Positions 25,184 to 35,142 of a DNA stretch of 64,000 nt are shown here, one piece after another (positions within the stretch are counted from its first letter, which is position 1; each line of letters begins with the position of its first letter). The notes below the pieces were generated by a model, which was given only the letters and a program-made list of their open reading frames with translations, searched no databases and had not been told where the DNA came from. The DNA lies in the NCBI GenBank assembly GCA_021780435.1, contig JAJXYV010000200.1:1-64000 (forward strand), in the 5' to 3' direction. The translations under genes and the position numbers were made by a program. Origin of the DNA: Pseudomonadota bacterium (GTDB lineage Bacteria; Pseudomonadota; Alphaproteobacteria; Rhizobiales; Beijerinckiaceae).

Positions 25184-28100
25184 ATGACGAATCCTTCCAG
25201 CTCCGCGGCCGCCCGCTCGGCTGTGCCATCGCTCGCGCCTGCGTCCGCCGCCATCGCTCAGGCCGCGTGGCTTCTTCTTCCCGATCTCGAACGCGGGCGC
25301 CGGATCGACGCCGGCATCTTGCGCGCCGCTATGGAGTCCGCCTTCGGCGCCTCCGATGCGGCTGGCGCCTGGGATTGGAAGACCGCTTATGACGCCTGCG
25401 AGGTGGCGACGGTCCTGCTCCTGCGCAAATACGGCAACGCGCTTTTCCGCAAAGCCGGGTCTCCGGTCGCAGCGCTACCGATGCTGGCGAAGATCGCGAG
25501 CCTTCTCCCCACCCATACGCGGCGCTCCGAGGAGAGCCAGGCGCTCCAACAATTCTCGACGCCCATCCCGCTCGGGGTCGCGGCGTGCGCCGCGGCGGCC
25601 ATCACGCCCGCCGATCGGGTGCTCGAGCCTTCTGCCGGCACCGGGCTGCTCGCCATCCTCGCCGAACTAGCCGGCGGCTCGCTGATTCTGAACGAGCTGG
25701 CCGAGGCCCGCGCGGCGTTGCTCGATCGCCTCTTCCCGGGCATCGCCGTCACCCGCTTCAACGCGGCGCAGATCGACGATCATCTCGACGTCGCCATCGC
25801 GCCGAGCGTGGTTCTGATGAACCCGCCCTTCTCGGCAATGGCGAATGTCGATCGGCGCATGGCGGACGCGGCCCTTCGCCATGTCACCTCTGCCTTGGCG
25901 CGGCTGTGCGAAGGCGGGCGTCTCGTCGCGATCACCGGATCGAGCTTCGCGCCCGGCAATCCAGCTTGGACCGACGCCTTCGCTTGCCTGCAGGAGCGCG
26001 GTCAGCTCGTGTTCTCCGCCGCCATCGACGGCGTCGTCTATGCGAAGCATGGCACTACCATCGACACGCGACTGCTCGTCATCGACAAGCAACCCGCCGT
26101 CGATCCGGGCGTGTTCCCTGACTCTCCGGGTGTCGCGCCGGATGCAGCCACCCTGCTCGCCTGGGTGATCGAGCGCGTTCCACCGCGCTTGCCGATTGAA
26201 GCGTCCATCGCCGTCACCGGTGCGCGCCCGGCCATCCCGCGCACGGTGCGCGCCTCCGCAATGCGTCCGTCCTCCGTTCCGGCGCTCCCTGAACCGGACG
26301 CGGTGGAGCTCGCTTACGAGACCGTCGACTGGACGCCGCCGGAGGGCATGCGCCTCACGGATGCGCTTTATGAAGAATACGGATTGCAGTCGATCCGTAT
26401 TCCCGGTTCTCCGGCGCATCCCACCAAGCTGGTCCAGTCGGCGGCGATGGCCTCGGTCGCGCCACCCAAACCTTCGTACCGGCCGCATCTCCCGGCGAAC
26501 GTCATCACCGAAGGCTCACTGTCAGACGCCCAGCTTGAATCCGTCATCTATGCCGGCGAAGCCCACTCCGGCTTCCTCACCGACTATTGGTCGGTCGACG
26601 CGACCTTCGATGTCGTCACCGCGGCGCGGGACGATACCGAGAATCGCGTTCGCTTTCGTCGCGGGTGGTTTCTCGGCGACGGCACCGGCGCCGGCAAGGG
26701 CCGCCAGGTCGCCGGCATCCTGCTCGACAACTGGCTGAAGAGTCGCCGCCGCGCCGTTTGGATCAGCAAATCCGACAAGCTGATCGAGGACGCCCAGCGC
26801 GACTGGTCAGCGCTCGGCATGGAGCGGCTGCTCGTCACGCCGCTCTCCCGCTTTCGTCAGGGCACGCCGATCCGGCTGGCGCAAGGCATCCTATTTACGA
26901 CCTACGCCACGCTGCGCACCGATGAACGCGGCGAGAAGCTTTCGCGCGTCCGGCAGATCGTCGAATGGTTGGGCTCCGACTTCGACGGAGTGATCATTTT
27001 CGACGAGAGTCACGCCATGCAAAACGCGGTTGGCGGCAAAGGCGAACGCGGCGACCAGGCCGCCTCGCAACAGGGCCGCGCGGGATTGCGACTTCAGCAC
27101 GCCTTGCCGAACGCCCGCGTGGTCTACGTCTCCGCCACCGGCGCCACGACGGTCCATAACCTCGCCTATGCCCAGCGTCTCGGCCTCTGGGGCGGCGAGG
27201 ACTTCCCATTCGCGACTCGCGCCGAGTTCGTGGAAGCGATGGAGGATGGCGGCGTCGCGGCGATGGAGGTGCTGGCGCGCGATCTCAAGGCGCTCGGTCT
27301 CTATGCGGCTCGCTCGCTTTCCTACGAAGGCGTCGAATACGAGCTGGTTGAGCACCAGCTCACGCCTGAGCAGGTCCGCATCTACGACGCCTATGCCGGC
27401 GCGTTCACGATCATTCACAACAACCTCGATGCGGCGATGCGGACCGCCAACATCACCGGCGAGACGGGCACGCTGAATGCGCAGGCCAAGTCCGCCGCCC
27501 GGTCCGCCTTCGAATCCGCCAAGCAGCGCTTCTTCGGGCATCTGCTGACGAGCATGAAAACGCCCTCGCTGATCCGCTCGATCGAGCACGATCTCGAGAC
27601 AGGGCATGCCGCCGTCATCCAGATTGTCTCGACCGGTGAAGCGCTGATGGAACGTAGGCTGGCGGAGATTCCGACGGAAGACTGGAATGACGTCCAGGTC
27701 GACATCACGCCGAGGGAGTACGTTCTCGACTATCTCGCCCATTCCTTCCCGGTGCAGCTCTACGAGCCCTTCACCGATAGCGAGGGTAATCTCTGTTCCC
27801 GGCCTGTCTATCGCGACGGCCAGCCTGTCGAGAGCCGCGAGGCCGTCGCCCGCCGCGACCGCTTGATCGAGAAACTCGCCTCGCACCCGCCGGTCCCCGG
27901 CGCACTCGACCAGATCGTCCAGCGCTTCGGCGCCGACGTGGTGGCCGAAGTGACCGGACGCTCGCGCCGCATCGTCCGCAAGGGCGATCGGCTGATGGTC
28001 GAGAACCGTGCCGGCTCGGCCAACCTCGCGGAGACGGCCGCCTTCATGGATGACGCCAAGCACATCCTCGTTTTCTCGGAAGCGGGCGGCACGGGACGCA

Positions 28101-29497
28101 GCTACCACGCCGAGCTGTCAGCGCGGAATCGGCGCCTGCGCGTCCACTACCTGCTCGAACCCGGCTGGAAGGCCGATGCGGCGATCCAAGGTCTCGGCCG
28201 CACCAACCGCACCAACCAGGCACAACCGCCGCTCTTCCGTCCGATCGCCACCGACGTGAAGGCGGAGAAGCGTTTCTTGAGCACGATCGCGCGCCGCCTC
28301 GACACGCTCGGCGCGATCACCCGCGGCCAGCGCCAGACTGGCGGCCAGGGCTTGTTCCGGCCGGAGGACAATCTCGAAAGCCACTACGGGCGCGACGCGT
28401 TGCGGCAGCTCTACATGCTGCTGGTCCACGGCAAGGTGGACGGCTGCTCGCTTCAGACCTTCGAGGACGCCACCGGCCTGAAGCTGATGGACGCCAACGG
28501 CATCAAGGACGAGTTGCCGCCGATCACCACCTTCCTGAATCGCCTGCTGGCGCTGACCATCGATCTGCAGAACGTGCTGTTCACGGCGTTCGAGCAGTTG
28601 CTGACCGCACGCATCGAAGGCGCTGTCGCGTCCGGGACCTACGATGTCGGGCTGGAGACGCTGCACGCCGAAAGCTTCGCGGTCACTGACCGGCGCGCGA
28701 TCTACACCCATCCCGGCACCGGCGCGGAGACGCGCCTGCTGACCATCATCCAGCGCGAGCGCAATCGTCCTGTGACACTGGACGATGCCCTGGATCGGCT
28801 TTCCGATCCGCGCGCCACGCTGCTGATCAACGAGCGCTCCAGCCGTGCGGCCGTGCAGGTCCCAGCGCCGAGTCTGATGCTCGACGACGGCGAGATCGAG
28901 CGGCGCGTGCGGCTGATCCGGCCGATGGAGCACCATCGCCTCCCCTTGAAGATGATGGCGGAGAGCCATTGGATGGAAGCCGATCGGGAGCGCTTCGCCG
29001 CCGCCTGGCAGGCCGAGCTCGCCGAGGTTCCCGCGTTCACCGACAGCACAATCCACATCGTCGCCGGCCTGCTCCTGCCGATCTGGAAGCGCCTGCCCAA
29101 CGAGTCGACGCGCGTCTATCGGCTTCAGACCGATACAGGCGAACGCATCATCGGCCGAAAGGTCTCGCCCGCCTGGGTGGCGAGCGGGCTCGCAACCGAC
29201 ACACCGGCGCTGACACCGGATGCCGCCTTCGCCGCCCTCATGGACGGGCGGACGGTCCTCGACCTTGCCGAAGGCCTGCAGCTCCGCCGCGTCCGCGTCA
29301 TGGGTGCGAACCGCATCGAGCTTACCGGATTCAACGACACGATGCGCGATCGGCTGAAGGCCTTTGGCCTCTTCCATGAGATCATCTCCTGGAAGCTGCG
29401 CATGTTCGTGCCGACCGACGCGAGCGGCATCGAGGCTCTGACGAAGGTGCTCGATCGCTATACGGTCGAACGCATCGGCGAGCGCGAGGCCGCGTGA
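25184..29497 (+). CDS. Strawberry-notch family methylase/helicase
   Basis: A 1437-aa protein. The N-terminal part is N6-adenine methyltransferase-like: LEPSAGTG from residue 147 and NPPF from 213. The middle is an SF2 helicase with Walker A GDGTGAGKGRQ (about 497-507) and DESH near 607. The C-terminal helicase lobe has EAGGTGRSYH near 966 and QGLGRTNRTNQ near 1002, typical of the Sno family. Such proteins are backbone genes of ICEs and plasmids and may protect or process transferred DNA. I chose ATG 25184 since the longer frame overlaps the upstream gene. Ends TGATG with the toprim gene. Confidence 0.85.
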   Translation: MTNPSSSAAARSAVPSLAPASAAIAQAAWLLLPDLERGRRIDAGILRAAMESAFGASDAAGAWDWKTAYDACEVATVLLLRKYGNALFRKAGSPVAALPMLAKIASLLPTHTRRSEESQALQQFSTPIPLGVAACAAAAITPADRVLEPSAGTGLLAILAELAGGSLILNELAEARAALLDRLFPGIAVTRFNAAQIDDHLDVAIAPSVVLMNPPFSAMANVDRRMADAALRHVTSALARLCEGGRLVAITGSSFAPGNPAWTDAFACLQERGQLVFSAAIDGVVYAKHGTTIDTRLLVIDKQPAVDPGVFPDSPGVAPDAATLLAWVIERVPPRLPIEASIAVTGARPAIPRTVRASAMRPSSVPALPEPDAVELAYETVDWTPPEGMRLTDALYEEYGLQSIRIPGSPAHPTKLVQSAAMASVAPPKPSYRPHLPANVITEGSLSDAQLESVIYAGEAHSGFLTDYWSVDATFDVVTAARDDTENRVRFRRGWFLGDGTGAGKGRQVAGILLDNWLKSRRRAVWISKSDKLIEDAQRDWSALGMERLLVTPLSRFRQGTPIRLAQGILFTTYATLRTDERGEKLSRVRQIVEWLGSDFDGVIIFDESHAMQNAVGGKGERGDQAASQQGRAGLRLQHALPNARVVYVSATGATTVHNLAYAQRLGLWGGEDFPFATRAEFVEAMEDGGVAAMEVLARDLKALGLYAARSLSYEGVEYELVEHQLTPEQVRIYDAYAGAFTIIHNNLDAAMRTANITGETGTLNAQAKSAARSAFESAKQRFFGHLLTSMKTPSLIRSIEHDLETGHAAVIQIVSTGEALMERRLAEIPTEDWNDVQVDITPREYVLDYLAHSFPVQLYEPFTDSEGNLCSRPVYRDGQPVESREAVARRDRLIEKLASHPPVPGALDQIVQRFGADVVAEVTGRSRRIVRKGDRLMVENRAGSANLAETAAFMDDAKHILVFSEAGGTGRSYHAELSARNRRLRVHYLLEPGWKADAAIQGLGRTNRTNQAQPPLFRPIATDVKAEKRFLSTIARRLDTLGAITRGQRQTGGQGLFRPEDNLESHYGRDALRQLYMLLVHGKVDGCSLQTFEDATGLKLMDANGIKDELPPITTFLNRLLALTIDLQNVLFTAFEQLLTARIEGAVASGTYDVGLETLHAESFAVTDRRAIYTHPGTGAETRLLTIIQRERNRPVTLDDALDRLSDPRATLLINERSSRAAVQVPAPSLMLDDGEIERRVRLIRPMEHHRLPLKMMAESHWMEADRERFAAAWQAELAEVPAFTDSTIHIVAGLLLPIWKRLPNESTRVYRLQTDTGERIIGRKVSPAWVASGLATDTPALTPDAAFAALMDGRTVLDLAEGLQLRRVRVMGANRIELTGFNDTMRDRLKAFGLFHEIISWKLRMFVPTDASGIEALTKVLDRYTVERIGEREAA

Positions 29498-29687
29498 TGC
29501 CGCGCGACGCTTCCGTACTGGCGCACCGTCTCGCGCACGAGGCCGAGGCGGTATGCCGCCACTATCTCTCCAATGGCCGGCGCGAGGGCCGCTATTGGCT
29601 GGTCGGCGACGCGCGCAACACGCCGGGCCGTTCCATGTTCGTCCGGCTGAAAGAGTCACCCAAGGGACCAGCCGGCAAATGGACCGA
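29497..29687 (+). pseudogene. Native toprim gene, 5' fragment split by the RIT element
   Basis: ATG 29497 overlaps the preceding stop (TGATG). It encodes the N terminus MPRDASVLAHRLAHEAEAVC to GKWTD, then the frame passes into the RIT element and ends at 29796 after some 36 element-derived residues. The matching remainder resumes at 35281 (DAATGEHGDLLD). Uninterrupted, this would be a ~340-aa TOPRIM protein of the DUF7146/toprim type, a probable primase-like ICE replication protein. Confidence 0.85.
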
Positions 29688-29795
29688 TTATGTTGCGCCG
29701 CGAGTTATGTTGCGGCCCCGCGCCGGGCGGCCGTTTTGCGAGGGATCGGCGGCTTCTGCGCAACATAATCTCATCACGTCGGGGAGGGTCGCGTG
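29682..29795. repeat. RIT element left terminal inverted repeat
   Basis: About 110 bp nearly identical (inverted) to 35143-35256. It contains TTATGTT boxes at 29688 and 29706 and an inverted one at 29761-29768, probable binding sites for the recombinases. An open frame in phase with the host toprim gene runs through it to TGATG at 29794-29798. Confidence 0.85.
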
Positions 29796-30839
29796 ATGCC
29801 CCGCGACGCTTCCGAGCTGGCGCGGCGTCTCGCCCGCGAGGCCGAGGCGGTCTGCCGCCATTACCTGTCGAAGGGTCGACGCCAGGGCCGCTACTGGATG
29901 GTGGGCGACGTCCGCAACACGCCCGGCCGATCGATGTTCGTGCGGCTGAGCGGGCCGGACTCCGGCCCCGGCGCCGCCGGGCGCTGGACCGATGCCGCCT
30001 CGGCCGAGCATGGCGACCTGCTCGACGTGATCCGCGAGAGCTGCGGGCTCGTGGAGTTCCGCGAGATTGCCGAGGAGGCGCGACGCTTTCTCTCGCTGCC
30101 CCGCGCCGAACCGCCGGTCGCGCCAAGACCGCCAGGGCCGCAGGGCTCGGCCGAAGCGGCGCGCAAGCTCTGGGCCATGGCCAAGCCGCTCGCCGGCACC
30201 TTGGCCGAGACGTACCTCCGCGCCCGCGGGATCACGACCGTCCATCATGCGGGCGCATTGCGGTTTCATCCGCGGTGCTATTATCGCCCGGACGAGCATG
30301 CACCGACCGAGATCTGGCCGGCGATGATCGCTGCCGTCACCGATCTTTCCGGCGCGATCACCGGCGCGCATCGCACCTGGCTTGCCCCGGACGGCTTGGG
30401 CAAGGCGCCGATCGACACGCCGCGACGAGCCATGGGCGGCCTTCTTGGCCACGCCGTCCGGTTCGGCGTGGATGCTGACGTCCTCGCCGCCGGCGAAGGC
30501 ATCGAGACGATGCTGTCGCTGCGATGTGCGCTACCCGCCATGCCCATGGCCGCAGCGCTGTCCGCGAGTCATCTTGCCGCCTTCCAGTTCCCCTCGACGC
30601 TCCGCCGTCTTTACATAGTCCGCGACGCCGACGTTGCGGGCGATACGGCGGTCGCGGTGCTCACCGAACGAGCCGAAGCCGCTGGAATCGAGGCATTGGT
30701 TCTCTCCCCGCGCCTCGGAGACCTCAACGAGGATCTGCAAGCGTTCGGCTCCGGCGCCATTCGCGCAACCGTGCGCAACCAACTCGCCCATGAAGACGCG
30801 GTTCGCTTCATGCGCCGGAGGATGGTCAGGACAGGGTGA
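29796..30839 (+). CDS. TOPRIM protein, RIT-borne copy in host operon orientation
   Basis: A 347-aa protein starting at ATG 29796, which overlaps the stop of the frame entering from the interrupted host gene (TGATG). It has a primase-like N-terminal region (AEHGDLLDVIRESCGL), ALRFHPRCYYRP, then the TOPRIM core GEGIETMLSL and RRLYIVRDADVAGD. Its C-terminal half is close to the host remnant at 35281-36138. It should be translated from the ICE operon and so replace the destroyed native gene. Confidence 0.88.
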   Translation: MPRDASELARRLAREAEAVCRHYLSKGRRQGRYWMVGDVRNTPGRSMFVRLSGPDSGPGAAGRWTDAASAEHGDLLDVIRESCGLVEFREIAEEARRFLSLPRAEPPVAPRPPGPQGSAEAARKLWAMAKPLAGTLAETYLRARGITTVHHAGALRFHPRCYYRPDEHAPTEIWPAMIAAVTDLSGAITGAHRTWLAPDGLGKAPIDTPRRAMGGLLGHAVRFGVDADVLAAGEGIETMLSLRCALPAMPMAAALSASHLAAFQFPSTLRRLYIVRDADVAGDTAVAVLTERAEAAGIEALVLSPRLGDLNEDLQAFGSGAIRATVRNQLAHEDAVRFMRRRMVRTG

Positions 30840-30864
30840 CCGAAGCCGGCACGCCGTCGCCGAT

Positions 30865-31860
30865 TCACAAGGCCTTCAAGAAGGCCATGAGGTCCTTGTC
30901 CTCCTTCCATGAGCGAGCCGGCCGCGGCTGCCCCACCTCGCAGAGTGCGACGGCGTTGGCCTTCAGCGTAAGGTCGATCTCGGCGTAGATGTTGGTCGTG
31001 CTGATCGAGACGTGTCCGAGCCAAGCGCGGATGGTGTTGATGTCCACGCCGGCGAGGACCAGGTGGCAGGCCGTGGTGTGCCGGATCACGTGCGGAGTTA
31101 TCGTCCGATTGGCCAGTTCCGGGACCTGGGCCGCACAACGCTCGATCAGTCGATAGACCCCGAAGCGGGTGAACGGCGTCCCGAGCCGGCTGACGAACAC
31201 GGCGTCTTCGCCAGCGCGACCGGTGATCTCGTCCGCCAGAACGCGCTCGGTTTCCGGCCACAGTGGGCACTGGCGCGTCCTGCCGCCTTTGCCGAGTAAG
31301 GTGGCGAGATCGTGCCCGCCGTTCCGCGACCCGATCTGCAGATCGCGCACCCTCAGCTGGGTCGCTTCGGAGACCCTTGCGCCGGTGTTGTAGAGGAAGA
31401 GCAGAAGCGCGTACTCGCTCCGGCCGCGCCGCGTCTTGCGGTCGGGCGTCGCCAGCACCGCCTCCATCTCCGCCCTGGTCAGCCATCCGACCGGCGGCGG
31501 CATGGACCTCTTCGACGCGATGGCCCGGATGTGACCGCACCATTCAACATGGGTCGGATCCCGGCTGCCGACGAAGCGCGCGAACGCCCGGATGGCCGCC
31601 AGCCGCTGGTTGCGGGTCCGTGCGGTGCAACCTCGATCCGTCTCCAGATGGGTGAGGAACTCCAGTACGTGTCCAGACGTGAGGTCCCATACGGCCAGCC
31701 GGTCCACGGGCTTGCGCACCTTCCGGCTGACGAAGGGCAGCAACAGGCTGAAGGTGTCGCGGTAGCTCTTGCGTGTGTTCCGGGCGAGATTGCGTTCGGT
31801 AACGATGTGCTCGCACAGGAACCGGCGGAGCCACGGGCCGAGGGTTGCGAGGTCAGCCAT
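30865..31860 (-). CDS. Tyrosine recombinase, RIT third gene (RitC)
   Basis: A 331-aa integrase-fold protein from ATG 31860 (an upstream in-frame codon exists at 31878). N-terminal SAM-like core-binding region, then NTGARVSEATQL (catalytic Arg), TPHVIRHTTACHLV (His-x-x-Arg), LGHVSISTTNIYAE (His and nucleophilic Tyr). Its start overlaps the ritB stop by 8 bp. All three recombinases seem needed in RIT elements, though their separate roles are not well defined. Confidence 0.88.
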   Translation of the reverse strand: MADLATLGPWLRRFLCEHIVTERNLARNTRKSYRDTFSLLLPFVSRKVRKPVDRLAVWDLTSGHVLEFLTHLETDRGCTARTRNQRLAAIRAFARFVGSRDPTHVEWCGHIRAIASKRSMPPPVGWLTRAEMEAVLATPDRKTRRGRSEYALLLFLYNTGARVSEATQLRVRDLQIGSRNGGHDLATLLGKGGRTRQCPLWPETERVLADEITGRAGEDAVFVSRLGTPFTRFGVYRLIERCAAQVPELANRTITPHVIRHTTACHLVLAGVDINTIRAWLGHVSISTTNIYAEIDLTLKANAVALCEVGQPRPARSWKEDKDLMAFLKAL

Positions 31861-32803
31861 GCCGACCTCCCGCCGCATAATGGGCGAACCGGAGCGACGC
31901 CTGTTCCAGCAGCTCCGGCGTCATCGACAGATAGACCTTCGTGCCCTCCAGATCGGCGTGACCGAGATAGGTGGAGAGCACCGGCAGCAGCCGTTGCACG
32001 TCGGCGCCCTGCCGATACCAGTTCGTCAGGCGATGGACGGCGAAGCTGTGCCGAAGGTCATGCATCCGCGGGATTGTCCTGCCGCCTGCCATGCGGTGGA
32101 CCCCGGCGACACGCCTGAGCGTGTCGAACGCGGCCTGCACGGTACTGCTGGCGAGCTGCGTGCCGTCCTGATTCGCCAAGAGCAACGCGCTCTGTCCTTC
32201 CACAAGGCCGGCTTGCCGGCGCTGGGACACGTGGCGGTCCAGCACCGCGGCAAGCTGGGGGCCGACCGGGACCATCCGGCTCTTGTAGAACTTCGTGGCC
32301 CGGATGGTCAGGACGGCGTTCGCCAGATCGACGTCGGTCAGTGTGAGGCGGGTCGCTTCGCCGAAGCGTAATCCCGCCCCGTACAAGAGGAGAAGCAGCG
32401 TCCGGAACGTCACCGCATCCAGCTGGACCGCGCCGCGCCGGCTCGCCTCCACGGTCGCGGGATCGAAGAGGCGCGCAAGCTCATCGCGCGAGTAGATGTA
32501 GGGCGGCGCCCGGACGGGCGATCTCGGCGCATCGTGCGGTATCGGCGAGTGGGTAGTGTGGCCACGGCTGATCGCGTGACGCCAGAAGCCGGCAAGCACA
32601 TAGTACCTATTCTCGCGATGACGCGTCGGCGGGCCGTCGCCCGCCAGGTAGGCCAGGACTTGCCCCGTGGTGACCGCATCGCAGGCAGCGTCGCCATCGG
32701 CATGGTCTAGGAAGCGGCGAAGTAAGTTCGCCCCGGTCGTGAACTTGGCGCCATGAGCTCGTTGCCAGAGCACATAGCGTTCGATCGCCTCGCGCAGGAT
32801 CAT
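31853..32803 (-). CDS. Tyrosine recombinase, RIT second gene (RitB)
   Basis: A 316-aa protein from ATG 32803, overlapping the ritA stop as ATGA. Catalytic motifs: GAGLRFGEATRL, RMHDLRHSFAVHRL and YLGHADLEGTKVYLS with the Tyr nucleophile. A longer frame to 33160 is open but lies within ritA. Shares only general integrase features with the other two recombinases. Confidence 0.88.
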   Translation of the reverse strand: MILREAIERYVLWQRAHGAKFTTGANLLRRFLDHADGDAACDAVTTGQVLAYLAGDGPPTRHRENRYYVLAGFWRHAISRGHTTHSPIPHDAPRSPVRAPPYIYSRDELARLFDPATVEASRRGAVQLDAVTFRTLLLLLYGAGLRFGEATRLTLTDVDLANAVLTIRATKFYKSRMVPVGPQLAAVLDRHVSQRRQAGLVEGQSALLLANQDGTQLASSTVQAAFDTLRRVAGVHRMAGGRTIPRMHDLRHSFAVHRLTNWYRQGADVQRLLPVLSTYLGHADLEGTKVYLSMTPELLEQASLRFAHYAAGGRHG

Positions 32804-34059
32804 GCCAGGCCCTCCAGGTCGAGAGCGGCCACCTCGCGAAGCGCGGCGAGGTCGACCTTGGCGTAGATCGTGGTGGAGGACGGATCGCTGTGGCCGAGGA
32901 AGTCCCCGATCACCTTCATCGGCGTGCCCTGATCCAGGAGGTGCTGGGCCGCGGCATGCCGCAGGGCGTGGGCGCCGCGTCGGCCGGTGACGACGCCGAT
33001 GCTCGCCAGCCGGGCGCGGACCATCTTGCCCAAGGCTTTTCGGTCGAGCGGCCGGATGGGTGCGAGCGTCGTGAAGAAGAGACTGCGCCCGAAGCCGGAC
33101 GGCCGCGCCTCCCTTATGTAGCGCAGGATGGCATGGCCCACGCCCTGTGACAGCGGCCACAGATGGGTCCGGCCCGGTTTCGGGCAGCGGACCCGAAGCA
33201 TGGCGTTCTCCCAGTCCAGATCGTCTAGCCGCAGCCCGCCGACCTCTCCGGTCCGGAGCCCGTACCCGATGAACAGCATCAGGATCGCCCGATCGCGCTT
33301 GTCGACAGGGCGGTCGCCCTCAACCGACGCCAGCAGGCGCACGACATCCTCGCGCGGCAGCCCCTTGGGCACGGTCTCGTCGGCCATGAACCGGGGCGCC
33401 ACGATGCCCGCGGCCAAGCCCGCTCGGCACCAGCCGCGCATCTCGGCGAACAGGAAGAACGGCCTCAGACGCTGTGCATAATCATGTCTCGTCCGGCGGC
33501 TCCAGGCGCCCCGCTTGTGCTCAGCCGCTACGGCATCGTCGATGTCGGTCATGCCGACGTCAACCAGCGGCGTGCCTCTTCCCTCCAGCCATAGGAAGAA
33601 GCGGTCGGCGGCACGGCAATAGTCTTGTATGGTCGCCGTGGAGAGACCGCGTTCCTCGCGCATCCATCGCTCGAAGGCGCTGACCTCGGCGCCATGCGGA
33701 TGGCGATGGTCGTGGGGTTGATTGAGCCAACCCAGAAAGGCCAGCCATCGGAGACCGTGGTTGACGAAGTGGCTGATTGTATTGGGTGATGCGGCCCGGT
33801 CGCACCTACGCCCTTTCGGCTGCGACCAAGTTGCGGCCGCAGCCTCAACCTGTGACCGGTTCACCCGATCGCCAGCCTTCAGGTCCAAGAGGCGGACCAA
33901 GCTCAGTTGATCATTGGCGCATTTTCGCAAGGTCGATCGCCTCGCGCCGGTCTCTTTGAGATGAACGAGGTATCGTTCCCGCTGCTCCGGGAGCGGCGCT
34001 GCGCGGTACCTCTCGGCGGTGTGTGGGAAGAAGATGTCGTCGAACATTTTGGCCTCCAT
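32800..34059 (-). CDS. Tyrosine recombinase, RIT first gene (RitA)
   Basis: A 419-aa protein, the longest of the three, as in other RIT elements. Motifs: IGYGLRTGEVGGL (Arg), HALRHAAAQHLL (His-x-x-Arg), LGHSDPSSTTIYAKV (His, Tyr). A second Met at codon 5 is an alternative start. Its start is 45 bp after the stop of toprim copy 3, which reads the same way, so the recombinases may be transcribed from that gene. The gap contains a dyad of AGCTTCC/GGAAGCT (34074-34103). Confidence 0.88.
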   Translation of the reverse strand: MEAKMFDDIFFPHTAERYRAAPLPEQRERYLVHLKETGARRSTLRKCANDQLSLVRLLDLKAGDRVNRSQVEAAAATWSQPKGRRCDRAASPNTISHFVNHGLRWLAFLGWLNQPHDHRHPHGAEVSAFERWMREERGLSTATIQDYCRAADRFFLWLEGRGTPLVDVGMTDIDDAVAAEHKRGAWSRRTRHDYAQRLRPFFLFAEMRGWCRAGLAAGIVAPRFMADETVPKGLPREDVVRLLASVEGDRPVDKRDRAILMLFIGYGLRTGEVGGLRLDDLDWENAMLRVRCPKPGRTHLWPLSQGVGHAILRYIREARPSGFGRSLFFTTLAPIRPLDRKALGKMVRARLASIGVVTGRRGAHALRHAAAQHLLDQGTPMKVIGDFLGHSDPSSTTIYAKVDLAALREVAALDLEGLA

Positions 34060-34104
34060 GTTGTTGGAGGCGCTAGCTTCCCGACGAAGCGGGGGCGACG
34101 GAAG

Positions 34105-35142
34105 CTATGTTGATCGAACGAGAGGCCTATCGTCCGGCGCGAGCTGAGCGCACAGCCCGTTCCGCAGCACCTCGGCGCCGAGCTGGCGCAGGTCCTCGTT
34201 GAAGTCGTCCAGCGCGGGCACGAGCGTCAGCGCCTCGACCCCGGCGGCCGCCGCGCGGGCAGCCAGGCTCTCCGCTGCACCGCGTCCTGCGGCATCGTCG
34301 TCTCGCGCGAGGTAGAGCCGTCGTAGGCCGGTGGGCAGTTCGAGCGCGGTGAGGTGGTTGGCCGAGAGCGCGGCCGCTGCCGGCATCGAGGGCATAATCT
34401 GTCGAAGCGAGAGGATCGTCTCCAGCCCTTCTCCTGCCATCATGACGTGGAACGCGTGGCCGAACCGGACGGCGTTGCCGAGAAGCAGGCCCATGGCGCG
34501 GCGCGGCGTCGAGACCGGCGCTTTGCAGGCCGATGCCGGATCGAGCCAGGTGCGGTGGACGCCCGTGATCGTGCCATCGAGCGCCGTGACCGCCGAGATC
34601 AGCGCGGGCCAAGCGTCCCGAGACCGATCGCGAGGGTCGTCATCGTCGCCGCGATACCAGCAGCGCGGGTGGAAGCGGAGCGCTTCGCAGCCCCTCAGAT
34701 CCTCGATCCCGCGAGCGTGAAGATACGCCTCGGCCAATGTGCCGGCGAGAGGCTTGGCGATGGCCCAGAGTCTGCGCGCAGCTTCGGCCGAGCCCTGCGG
34801 GGCGGGCGGTCTTAGCGCAGACGGCGGTTCGGCGCGGGGCAGCGAGAGGAAGCGCCGCGCCTCCTCGGCAACCTCGCGGAACTCCACGAGCCCGCAGCTC
34901 TCGCGGATCACGTCGAGCAGGTCGCCGTGCTCGGCCGAGGCGGCATCGGTCCAGCGCCCGGCGGCGCCGGGGCCGGAGTCCGGCCCGCTCAGCCGCACGA
35001 ACATCGATCGGCCGGGCGTGTTGCGGACGTCGCCCACCATCCAGTAGCGGCCCTGGCGTCGACCCTTCGACAGGTAATGGCGGCAGACCGCCTCGGCGTC
35101 CCGCGCGAGACGCCGCGCCAGCTCGGAAGCGTCGCGGGGCAT
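34105..35142 (-). CDS. TOPRIM protein, RIT-borne copy opposite to host operon
   Basis: A 345-aa protein from ATG 35142, again inside a TGATG that ends a frame running through the right terminal repeat. The first ~110 residues are nearly identical to copy 2, then the sequences diverge clearly (for example EDLRGCEALRFHPRCWYRGD). TOPRIM motifs are MMAGEGLETILSL and LYLARDDDAAGRGA. It precedes ritA in the same direction. If the element were inserted the other way round, this copy would be the one fused to the host operon. Confidence 0.87.
   Translation of the reverse strand: MPRDASELARRLARDAEAVCRHYLSKGRRQGRYWMVGDVRNTPGRSMFVRLSGPDSGPGAAGRWTDAASAEHGDLLDVIRESCGLVEFREVAEEARRFLSLPRAEPPSALRPPAPQGSAEAARRLWAIAKPLAGTLAEAYLHARGIEDLRGCEALRFHPRCWYRGDDDDPRDRSRDAWPALISAVTALDGTITGVHRTWLDPASACKAPVSTPRRAMGLLLGNAVRFGHAFHVMMAGEGLETILSLRQIMPSMPAAAALSANHLTALELPTGLRRLYLARDDDAAGRGAAESLAARAAAAGVEALTLVPALDDFNEDLRQLGAEVLRNGLCAQLAPDDRPLVRST

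Noticed and set aside
28118-29659. 513-codon minus-strand frame opposite the Strawberry-notch gene
   Set aside because: Shadow of a conserved helicase domain; composition rich in Arg/Asp/Gly without domain signals.
30865-34059. Treating one of the three recombinases as the ICE integrase
   Set aside because: Trio order, overlaps and surrounding inverted repeats mark them as a RIT element inside a gene, not an ICE end next to att.
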